NCBI GenBank assembly: GCA_028287545.1
Contig: JAQBPL010000157.1
Coordinates: forward strand, 1-21,268
Length of the DNA: 21,268 nucleotides
Direction: 5' to 3'
From: Vulcanimicrobiota bacterium
GTDB taxonomy: Bacteria > Eremiobacterota > Eremiobacteria > Baltobacterales > Baltobacteraceae
This document shows positions 1 through 5,934 of the stretch, one piece after another. The notes under the pieces are model-generated. The model saw only the letters and a program-made list of their open reading frames with translations. It had not been told where the DNA came from and ran no database searches. Both the position numbers and the translations under genes were made by a program. Position 1 is the first letter of the stretch, and each line of letters begins with the position of its first letter.

Positions 1-217
1 ACGGCGCGATGCTGTAGGCCCAGACGTCGAAACCTTGGCGTGCCAGCGCGGCCGAGACGGAGACCATGTTCTGCTCCGCCACGCCGACGTTGATGAATCG
101 CTCTCCGAGCGCCGCCTGCAGCGCTTCCAAGGCCATGAACCCGAGGACGCCGGTCAGAAACACCATGTTCGGGTCGAACGAGCGCGCGACGAGCGCGTCG
201 CAGAGCTGCTTCCTCAC
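1..217 (-). CDS. Transketolase C-terminal subunit, partial (3' part beyond left edge)
   Basis: This is the start of the C-terminal half of a split, thiamine-diphosphate (ThDP)-dependent transketolase; only about 72 residues lie in the window. The visible part reads through a transketolase pyrimidine-binding-domain pattern: an ALGERFINVGVAEQNM stretch near residues 40-55, whose Glu is the expected ThDP-activating glutamate of this family. The next residues (AALARQGFDVWAYSIAP) also match the domain. The GTG start overlaps the stop of the N-terminal subunit gene in a GTGA arrangement, so the two halves are probably translationally coupled and form one heteromeric enzyme. Transketolases move two-carbon ketol units between sugars. 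In a glycan locus the acceptor may be an unusual sugar rather than a pentose phosphate, but that is inference. Confidence 0.88.
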   Translation of the reverse strand, partial: MRKQLCDALVARSFDPNMVFLTGVLGFMALEALQAALGERFINVGVAEQNMVSVSAALARQGFDVWAYSIAP

Positions 218-1011
218 GAGCGGTCCAGCTCGTCGATCGCCAGCTCCAGCTGCTGCGCGGAGAGCGGCAGGTAATGCCATTCCATGCGCCGCTCCATGAA
301 GCTCACGCCGCGACCCTTGATCGTCTCCAGAATGACGACGCGCGGCCGATCGGCGACGCGCGCGAGCGCGTCGCGAATCTCCTCCACGTCGTGGCCGTCG
401 ACGATCTCGATCTCCACGTCGAACCCTTGCAGCTTTTTCCAGAGCGGCGACATCGACGCGATGTCCTCGGTCGTTCCGAAGCCTTGCCGGTTGTTGTGAT
501 CGACCATCACGGTGAGGTTGCCCAGCCGCTGATGCGCCGCGAAGATGAGCGCTTCCCAGGTCGATCCCTCCTGCCACTCACCGTCGGACGTCAGGCAGAA
601 CACGCGCGCGTCGGACGACCGCAAGCGGTAACCGAGCGCGGTTCCGGCGGCCAACGAAAGTCCGTGGCCGAGGCTGCCGGTCGCGAACGGGATGTCGTCG
701 ATGCCGAGCGCCGGGGGATGTCCCGAGAGGAGCGTCTCGTCGCCGTGAAACGTGCGCAGATCGTCATCGGTGAGCTTGCCGACGCTCCACAGCGCGCAAT
801 ACAGAGCGCCGGCTGCGTGTCCCTTCGACAAGATGAAGGTATCGCGCTCGCTCAGGAACTCGTGAAAGGTGACCAGCATCGCGTCGAGCGCTGAAAGGTT
901 GCCGCCGATGTGCCCTACGCCGCTGTCGTAGTGCATCTGCAGCAGCCGCTTTCGCACGCGGGTCAACAGCTCGCCGGTGATCTTCTTCTCGATTAACGGA
1001 TTACTTGGCAT
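214..1011 (-). CDS. Transketolase N-terminal (ThDP/Mg-binding) subunit
   Basis: A 265-residue protein matching the N-terminal subunit of split transketolases. Visible landmarks are SGVGHIGGNLSALDAM near residues 30-45, ILSKGHAAGALY (60-71), TGSLGHGLSLAAG (about 112-124) and the ThDP-binding signature that starts SDGEWQEGS and ends VDHNN. The first Gly of the usual GDG is Ser here. I chose the ATG at 1011 because the family homology begins there; an in-frame extension to 1164 runs into the upstream methyltransferase gene and looks non-coding. Its stop overlaps the GTG of the C-terminal subunit. The upstream methyltransferase gene ends 14 bp away, so it is the penultimate visible gene of the leftward operon. 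A housekeeping role cannot be excluded, but split transketolases in glycan loci commonly serve sugar-nucleotide or branched-sugar synthesis. Confidence 0.9.
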   Translation of the reverse strand: MPSNPLIEKKITGELLTRVRKRLLQMHYDSGVGHIGGNLSALDAMLVTFHEFLSERDTFILSKGHAAGALYCALWSVGKLTDDDLRTFHGDETLLSGHPPALGIDDIPFATGSLGHGLSLAAGTALGYRLRSSDARVFCLTSDGEWQEGSTWEALIFAAHQRLGNLTVMVDHNNRQGFGTTEDIASMSPLWKKLQGFDVEIEIVDGHDVEEIRDALARVADRPRVVILETIKGRGVSFMERRMEWHYLPLSAQQLELAIDELDRS

Positions 1012-1025
1012 TCGGGTCCCGCCCC

Positions 1026-1928
1026 TTACTTGATACCGAAGATCGCCATGTTGCCGGCCGGGATCGGCAAGAGCATTCCGCCGAGTGCTGCGAGCGGCCC
1101 GCGTTCGAGCCGCGCCAGCAATCCCATCTTGATTGCCGCCGGCAAGGGAGACAGCTTCACCCAATACGTCAGGGGGTAGGCGTTCAAGATCGGGAAGACC
1201 TCGACCGCTTGGAAACCGCTGCGCTCGAGGAGAAACCGGACGCTGCGGGGCGTGAACAGCTGCACGTGTTCAATGTCGAAGATCGGAGACTTCTCGCCGA
1301 GGACCTTCGCACTGAACGCGTCGAGGTTGTGCGCGATGATAAACGCCTTGCCGCCCGGCTTGAGAATGCGATAGATGTCCTGGAGCAGTTTGTGGGGCTC
1401 ATACACGTGTTCGATGGTTTGAAAGCAGGTCACGAGATCGAAGGTGTTTTCGGCGAAGCGGCTTCCGTCGAACATCTCCTCGCGAATCAGATCGCGCACG
1501 TCGTCCCGCGCGAGCCGTACGGGCGCTTGCGACGGCTCGATGCCGACGATCTCGCGAAACCCTAGGCCCCGCAGCTCACGCAGAAACGCGCCGTCGCCGG
1601 AGCCGATGTCGAGGGCAGCTCCGGGCTCGAATCCGGCCTTCCGCAAGTACTTGGCGTACGTGCGCGCCGCATGAGCGGATTCGTCCTGCGCTTCGAACGA
1701 CGCTTCGCGGTATGCCTCGCTCGCCGTCTCCGGCGACGCGACGGGGCTCCCGTACGTCAGGCTGCACGTCGCGCACGTGAGCAGACGAAAGTGCATGTAT
1801 TCCGGCATCTTGCGCGAGGAGAAGCTGGCTTCGGTCCAGCGGGCCGCGTCGTACGTCGATTCACGAAAGACCACCGAGTGGTCCGACGTCTTGCATATCG
1901 GACACGGCCGCTCTTCGAGCTCGATCAT
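1026..1928 (-). CDS. SAM-dependent methyltransferase with N-terminal zinc-finger-like domain
   Basis: A 300-residue class I methyltransferase. Residues 9-55 carry two CxxC pairs (CPIC at 9-12, CATC at 52-55), the zinc-binding arrangement seen in front of many sugar C-/O-methyltransferases. The SAM-binding motif I follows at about 105-115 (ALDIGSGDGAF), with an acidic motif II (VGIEPSQ) and the FDLVTCFQTIEHV segment typical of the Methyltransf_11/23 type. The ATG at 1928 overlaps the stop of the next methyltransferase upstream (ATGA), which fixes the start; an in-frame extension to 1973 would run further into that gene. The hydrophobic C-terminus (residues about 270-300) may touch the membrane. 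The likely substrate is a nucleotide sugar or the growing glycan. The exact sugar and position cannot be told from sequence. Confidence 0.85.
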   Translation of the reverse strand: MIELEERPCPICKTSDHSVVFRESTYDAARWTEASFSSRKMPEYMHFRLLTCATCSLTYGSPVASPETASEAYREASFEAQDESAHAARTYAKYLRKAGFEPGAALDIGSGDGAFLRELRGLGFREIVGIEPSQAPVRLARDDVRDLIREEMFDGSRFAENTFDLVTCFQTIEHVYEPHKLLQDIYRILKPGGKAFIIAHNLDAFSAKVLGEKSPIFDIEHVQLFTPRSVRFLLERSGFQAVEVFPILNAYPLTYWVKLSPLPAAIKMGLLARLERGPLAALGGMLLPIPAGNMAIFGIK

Positions 1929-2707
1929 GCCGCCGGCCTTGCCTTGTCGGCGACGACGCTGTATCCGAGACAATCATCGCCGCCATCGGACCGCAGTGAG
2001 AGATTGCCGATGAGCGCCAGCGCAACGAACGCCGGCGCCAGCGCAAGCCCGATCACCCGGAAAAGCGCGGAACGCAGTCGTGATTTCTCTTGCGGCAAAA
2101 TGAACCGCGTGCACAGCGCCATGGCTTTGTAGCACGCGACGGTGAGCCCGTTCCCGCGCGCGTGTACGACGACTCCCGTGAAGCCGGCGCCGCTCAGCAA
2201 GTGCAGCAGCCCGGAAGGCGTGAAGCGCCAGTAGTCGGCGGGGATGAAATGCCAGCGCGCCGCGAACGGCACCGTGAGGATGAGCCGGCCGCCCGAGCGC
2301 AGGCAGCGATAGGCTTCGTGCAGGAATCGATCGGGTTCTTTCACGTGCTCGAGCGTCTCCGTCGCGAGGACCACATCGGCCGACTCGTCGTCGACCGGCC
2401 ATTCTTCACCGTCGTAGTAGCGTGTCTCCGGGTTGTAATAGCCGAACAGCTGCTGGGCGTCGGCCTTGTCGATCCCGATGTACGTCACCGCTTTCGGCAC
2501 GAGTATGCGATAGGGCTGCGCACCGCAGCCGACATCGACCAGCGTACCGTGCACTTGCGAGATCTCGCCGCGCAGGTCGCGCCAAATCGTCCCGGATTGC
2601 AGGTCGAAGAAACGCCGCACCGGCGTGACATCCGCGCACGCGATCGGCCTCCACGCTTCCTCCGCGGAGGTCCGCTCGACTTGGTTCTTCCGTTCCCGAG
2701 ACGTCAT
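1925..2707 (-). CDS. Class I SAM-dependent methyltransferase with C-terminal membrane segment
   Basis: A 260-residue methyltransferase. SAM motif I is at 56-66 (LVDVGCGAQPY), followed by YIGIDKADA (motif II), DVVLATETLEHV (111-122, motif IV) and RSGGRLILTVPF (137-148). The PFAARWHFIPADYWRFTPSGL segment is a pattern often seen in methyltransferases of polysaccharide loci. Residues about 214-236 are a hydrophobic stretch long enough to span or lie along the membrane, so the enzyme may act on lipid-linked glycan at the inner face. It starts at an ATG with no obvious SD. It lies 17 bp after wzm and overlaps the following methyltransferase by 4 bp, so it belongs to the export operon. The substrate is unknown. 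Confidence 0.85.
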   Translation of the reverse strand: MTSRERKNQVERTSAEEAWRPIACADVTPVRRFFDLQSGTIWRDLRGEISQVHGTLVDVGCGAQPYRILVPKAVTYIGIDKADAQQLFGYYNPETRYYDGEEWPVDDESADVVLATETLEHVKEPDRFLHEAYRCLRSGGRLILTVPFAARWHFIPADYWRFTPSGLLHLLSGAGFTGVVVHARGNGLTVACYKAMALCTRFILPQEKSRLRSALFRVIGLALAPAFVALALIGNLSLRSDGGDDCLGYSVVADKARPAA

Positions 2708-2724
2708 CGCGAAAGCTGCTCGGT

Positions 2725-3534
2725 CTACAGCAGGTCCATGTAGTCGCGGCGCAGCGCGCGGAACACGGCGTGCCCCAGCAATGCGGCGGCAGTCGCGACG
2801 ATCAAGAACACGAGGATCGTTCCGCGGTGAAGCGGTCCGTGCGCCAGCGTGACCTCGCGCAAGGCGGAGATGCCCATCGCGACTGGGTTGAGCGCGATCC
2901 AGTGCCGCACGGACTCAGGCACAAGGTCGGCCGGATAGAAGACCGGGCTCGTCATCCAGAACACGAACCCGATAATCGCCCACAAGTACGAGAGATCGCG
3001 GAAGAACACGTAGAGCGCTGCCAGCACGAGGCCGAAGCCCGTGACGAGCGCGACGACACCCGCCAGCACGACCGGCACCAACAGGACGCGAACCGGATCG
3101 TGCGTCAGCATCGCGGACAGCACGAGGATGACCGGGAATGCCGTGATCGACTGCTGGAAACTATTTGCCGCGATCGAGGCGATCGGAAAGATCTCCGGGT
3201 CGATCGCGATCTTGTTCAGCAGGCCGCCGTTCGTGACGACGGCGGCCAGCGCCTCACCCGTCGCTTGCAGGAAGAACGTAGCGACGACGACGCCGAGGAA
3301 CGCCGAGAAGACGTAGGTCGTCTTCGACCCATAGTACGAGGCGAACGCGGTTCCGAAGATCGTCGTGTAGAGCACGGTCATCAGCAGCGGGTTCGCAAAC
3401 GACCACATCACGCCGAGCGCAGTCCCGCGATAGCGCGCCTTGAGCTGCCGGAGCGCCGAGATGCGGATCAGGTCGAGCTGACGCCGCCATGGCAATGCGG
3501 AAGGCAGAACTCGAGTGTCGAGAGCGGCGGACAT
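2725..3534 (-). CDS. wzm: ABC-2 type polysaccharide export permease (Wzm)
   Basis: The 269-residue protein has the expected length for a Wzm/KpsM/TagG permease and about six hydrophobic segments (roughly 42-65, 75-95, 118-142, 148-175, 182-200, 238-258). It also has typical family features: an N-terminal amphipathic stretch (IRISALRQLKARYRGT), LGVMWSFANPLL, YVFFRDLSYLW, and SPVFYP followed by LNP. With Wzt it would form the channel that moves a completed undecaprenyl-linked glycan across the inner membrane. I chose the ATG at 3534, where homology begins. The frame stays open to a TTG at 3624, giving 30 extra low-complexity residues (Pro/Arg rich), and neither start has a clear SD. It follows the methyltransferase carrying the Wzt-like C-terminal module after 141 bp. 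Confidence 0.92.
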   Translation of the reverse strand: MSAALDTRVLPSALPWRRQLDLIRISALRQLKARYRGTALGVMWSFANPLLMTVLYTTIFGTAFASYYGSKTTYVFSAFLGVVVATFFLQATGEALAAVVTNGGLLNKIAIDPEIFPIASIAANSFQQSITAFPVILVLSAMLTHDPVRVLLVPVVLAGVVALVTGFGLVLAALYVFFRDLSYLWAIIGFVFWMTSPVFYPADLVPESVRHWIALNPVAMGISALREVTLAHGPLHRGTILVFLIVATAAALLGHAVFRALRRDYMDLL

Positions 3535-3675
3535 CGCGGTTGATTGCCGTGCGGGTCGGCGTCGCTCCTCCACGAAGGGGGGCGGCGGGTGCCCAATCGG
3601 GCCGGCGGGATCGTCGCGCGCCAAGCCGGTTGCGGGTTGGCCGGCAGACCGGAGGGACCGAAGCGAGCGACGCCG
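3535..3675. other. Intergenic gap before wzm
   Basis: This 141-bp gap is the largest in the wzm-proximal part of the operon. The wzm frame remains open leftward-upstream to a TTG at 3624, so part of this gap may encode a longer Wzm N-terminus. A purine-rich GGAGGAG on the minus strand lies about 30 bases before the chosen ATG, too far to serve it in the usual way. I see no convincing hairpin terminator or promoter. Confidence 0.4.
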
Positions 3676-4770
3676 TCAGGCGACGAATATCTCGCCTTCG
3701 GCGACCTCGAAGATGACCGCGTCGTCGACGACGATGACGTCCTCGCCGGTGTACCCGTGAGCAATGATCCACGCCGGTGACGCGATGGCATGGCGCCGGC
3801 CGTCGCGGATGAGATAGATCTGCGGATGGCCCGATGTGCCCTGGACGATGATCTCTCCGCGCGAATTGGACCGTGCGAGTTCGACGAGTTCGCCGGCGCC
3901 GCGCCGAGCCGCGGTGCTCGATGCCGGATCTCGCAACCGTTCGGCAGCCTGCTCGGTCTCGCCGTTCCACGCCGAGATGGCGGACTTGGCCAGCGTCGCG
4001 CGCGCGACGTCCGGCCCGTCGCCCTGCCGCGAAAGCTGGACGTAGAACTCGTAGCCTTCGGTGTCGTGCCACGAGCGTTCGCGCAAAGAGATGAGTCTGA
4101 GGCGGTTGAGGTCGTCGGCGACGAGACGGAAGCTGGCCGGCGTGAATGCCCAAGCATGAACGTCGTGGAACGCGCCGTCTTGCGCGATGCTGTCGTACAG
4201 GCCGCGCGCTTGTTCGGCCGTATGCAGGAACTTCGGCGCGGAGTGCTCCGCCGTACGGTCCCACGTAATCGCACCGTCGACCGTCGCCGCGTACATGATG
4301 TGCTCCACGACGGATCCTGCGGTCGTGCGCGTGTCTCCCGCGACGAAGGCATCGATCAGCCGGCCAAGACCGCTCGGCGGCCGATAGTAGTCGAAGCAGA
4401 ACCGTTTGTCGGGAATGACGAGCGAGAGGACACCGTCCTCGCTGAGGATCTCCGTGCAATCGTTCAAGAACTGGATGGGATTCGGCACGTGCTCGATCAC
4501 GTGCGAGGCGATGATCCAATCGTAGCGCTTCTCACCGACGAGCTCGGCATATCGCTGCCCGGACCACACGTAATCGACGGCCTGAATGCGCGACGTGTCG
4601 ATCCCTTGAGAAGCGAACTTCGCGATCAGCGTATCCCGATCGGCGTGGTCGAGGTGGTCGACGAGGAACTCGTCCTTGCAGGTTATAGGGTTGTAGCCGC
4701 CGCCGATCTCGAGGCCGGCGCCGGCGAGGTTCAGGCCCGAGAGAATTCGGTCTCGCCGGTGCGCGATCAC
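3676..4770 (-). CDS. Class I methyltransferase with a Wzt-shared C-terminal module
   Basis: A 364-residue fusion. Residues 1-250 are a SAM-dependent methyltransferase of a type common beside Wzm/Wzt. It has motif I at about 19-27 (GLEIGGGYNP), FLVDHLDHADRDTL, YDWIIASHVIEHVPNPI (83-99), SLVIPDKRFCFDYYRPP (about 116-132) and DVHAWAFTPASF (203-214). A linker of about 40 residues follows, and then residues 294-364 form a module that matches the C-terminus of the adjacent Wzt at about 52 of 71 positions (LVELA, IVQGTSGHPQ, YLIRDGRRHAI, VVDDAVI, AEGEI). The start is GTG at 4770, overlapping the wzt stop (GTGA), so the two are translationally coupled. Inference: it modifies or caps the glycan that Wzt recognises. 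It has no kinase domain as in WbdD, so a pure methyl cap is the simplest idea. Confidence 0.85.
   Translation of the reverse strand: MIAHRRDRILSGLNLAGAGLEIGGGYNPITCKDEFLVDHLDHADRDTLIAKFASQGIDTSRIQAVDYVWSGQRYAELVGEKRYDWIIASHVIEHVPNPIQFLNDCTEILSEDGVLSLVIPDKRFCFDYYRPPSGLGRLIDAFVAGDTRTTAGSVVEHIMYAATVDGAITWDRTAEHSAPKFLHTAEQARGLYDSIAQDGAFHDVHAWAFTPASFRLVADDLNRLRLISLRERSWHDTEGYEFYVQLSRQGDGPDVARATLAKSAISAWNGETEQAAERLRDPASSTAARRGAGELVELARSNSRGEIIVQGTSGHPQIYLIRDGRRHAIASPAWIIAHGYTGEDVIVVDDAVIFEVAEGEIFVA
3679..3891 (-). repeat. Copy A of the duplicated C-terminal module (in the methyltransferase)
   Basis: Codes for residues 294-364 of the methyltransferase. It pairs with 4770-4982 in wzt at both protein and DNA level; the stretch around GGCGCCGGCCGTC followed by GGATGAGATAGA is almost unchanged between the copies. 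The module ends at, or one residue before, the stop codon in both genes. It resembles short modules with a 'vYLI.dGrrh.I.sP..' pattern that occur at the ends of various surface-related proteins, but I cannot name a family with certainty. Confidence 0.85.
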
Positions 4771-5804
4771 GGGGCCAGGATCTCACCTTCCGCGATCTGC
4801 AGAATTACCGCGTCGTCCACGACGACCACATCCTTGCCCGTGTACTCGTGACGCACGGTCCACTCGGGCGAAACGATCGCGTGGCGCCGGCCGTCTCGGA
4901 TGAGATAGAGCTGCGGATGCCCGGACGTCCCCTGCACGATGACTTCTCCGCGCGGATTCGATTGCGCCAGTTCCACGAGATCCTGACCGCTGCGAAAGTT
5001 CGCCGTGCTGGGGATGGTCGAGAGGTAGAGGTTCGCCGCCTGCTCCGACGGCCCGTCGAAGCGGATCGCACCGCGGTCCATCCAGATCACCCGGTTGCAC
5101 GTGCGCGCGACGGTGAACAGGTCGTGGCTGACCAACAGAATGGTGCTGTGCTCGTCCCAAAAGCGGTCGATGCGCGCCGCGCACTTCCTGCGGAACCGTT
5201 CGTCGCCGACGGAAAGGACTTCATCGACGAGGAGAATCTCGGGGCGAAACTCGGTTGCGATGGCGAAGCTCAAGCGGGCCGACATCCCGGACGAAAGCGT
5301 CTTCGTGGGTTCGTGGCGATGCTCGGCGAGTTCGGCGAAGTCGAGAATCTCATCGACGTGCTGGCGAACGAGCTCTTCCTGATGGCCGAGCAGGACGCCG
5401 TAATAGATGATGTTGTCGACGAGCGAAAGCTCCGCATCGAATCCGACCCCGAGCTCGATGAGCGCAGCCAAGGTCCCGTCGACCATCGCGGTGCCGTTCG
5501 TCGGCGCGAGGATTCCGGCGATGACCTTGAGCAGCGTCGATTTGCCGCTGCCGTTCGGGCCGATGATCCCCACTTTCTCACCGTGTTCGATGCGCAGGGA
5601 AACGCGATCGAGGACCGTTCGGCGCCGAACGCGCCCAACGCGGCCGGAAAGCAATCGAAGCGCCGAGCGCTTCAAATCGTAGTGGAGTTCCTCTTGCGTC
5701 CGCCTGACGAGAGTGACGTCCCGCACGGCAATCGCCGCAGGCATCACCCCGATTTCCGTGCCCTCCATGCGGGGCGTGCCGGTTGACTGAACGGCGTTTC
5801 CCAT
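4767..5804 (-). CDS. wzt: Polysaccharide ABC transporter ATPase (Wzt) with atypical C-terminal module
   Basis: A 345-residue ATPase of the Wzt/KpsT/TagH group. Walker A is GPNGSGKST at 82-90, the signature is LSSGM at 170-174, Walker B is ILLVDE at 190-195, and the H-loop His is at about 227 (LLVSHD). The characteristic insertion before Walker A (ALRLLSG, then RRRTVLDRVSL) fits glycan exporters. Residues 275-345 are not the usual long Wzt C-terminal carbohydrate-binding sandwich. They are a 71-residue module shared with the next gene's product. The start is uncertain: ATG at 5804 is the longest, while ATG at 5744 (residue 21) is preceded by a purine-rich stretch and lies closer to the start of homology. 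It is the first gene of the transporter group, after a 130-bp gap. Confidence 0.92.
   Translation of the reverse strand: MGNAVQSTGTPRMEGTEIGVMPAAIAVRDVTLVRRTQEELHYDLKRSALRLLSGRVGRVRRRTVLDRVSLRIEHGEKVGIIGPNGSGKSTLLKVIAGILAPTNGTAMVDGTLAALIELGVGFDAELSLVDNIIYYGVLLGHQEELVRQHVDEILDFAELAEHRHEPTKTLSSGMSARLSFAIATEFRPEILLVDEVLSVGDERFRRKCAARIDRFWDEHSTILLVSHDLFTVARTCNRVIWMDRGAIRFDGPSEQAANLYLSTIPSTANFRSGQDLVELAQSNPRGEVIVQGTSGHPQLYLIRDGRRHAIVSPEWTVRHEYTGKDVVVVDDAVILQIAEGEILAP
4770..4982 (-). repeat. Copy B of the duplicated C-terminal module (in Wzt)
   Basis: Codes for residues 275-345 of Wzt. By hand alignment 52 of 71 residues match copy A. Differences cluster in the segment after SP (WTVRHEYTGK against WIIAHGYTGE) and near the end. 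The two copies lie about 1.1 kb apart in the same orientation, at the ends of consecutive overlapping genes. Confidence 0.85.
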
Positions 5805-5934
5805 GGCATTGAGGATACTCCCCGGCGCAAAGCTTGGCCTCCGGCGCAGCCCCGAACGAAGCGGCCCAACGAGGCGCTCGTTCTCGCTATCCTATGAGAA
5901 CTCTTAGCGCGCGCCGGGGGCAACGCGACCGCCG
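5805..5934. other. Intergenic gap upstream of wzt, with a relic of an epimerase 3' end
   Basis: The 130-bp gap separates the large membrane-protein gene from wzt. Read on the minus strand, positions about 5858-5890 would translate ENERLVGPLRS. The epimerase encoded at 8120-9193 ends ENERLVAPLWS. The gap may also hold the wzt promoter (a TAGGAT hexamer is visible on the minus strand at about 5889-5894), but I see no convincing -35 partner and do not call one. Confidence 0.5.
5869..5887. repeat. 19-bp direct repeat, left copy
   Basis: The sequence ACGAGGCGCTCGTTCTCGC is identical here and at 8139-8157. Weaker similarity extends on both sides. This copy is intergenic; the other lies inside the 3' end of the epimerase gene. 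Together they bracket the membrane-protein gene 5935-8115. Confidence 0.85.

Noticed and set aside
274..894. Plus-strand open frame opposite the transketolase N-terminal subunit
   Set aside because: It is the complement of a gene with intact ThDP-binding motifs. Its translation has no recognisable features.
3254..4519. 421-residue minus-strand open frame overlapping the methyltransferase and wzm
   Set aside because: The composition is dominated by Arg, Ala and His, typical of a shadow frame in G+C-rich DNA. Both overlapped genes have clear family motifs.
5888..5934. Possible promoter for wzt (TAGGAT hexamer on the minus strand)
   Set aside because: No -35 hexamer at proper spacing could be identified, so I do not list it as a promoter.
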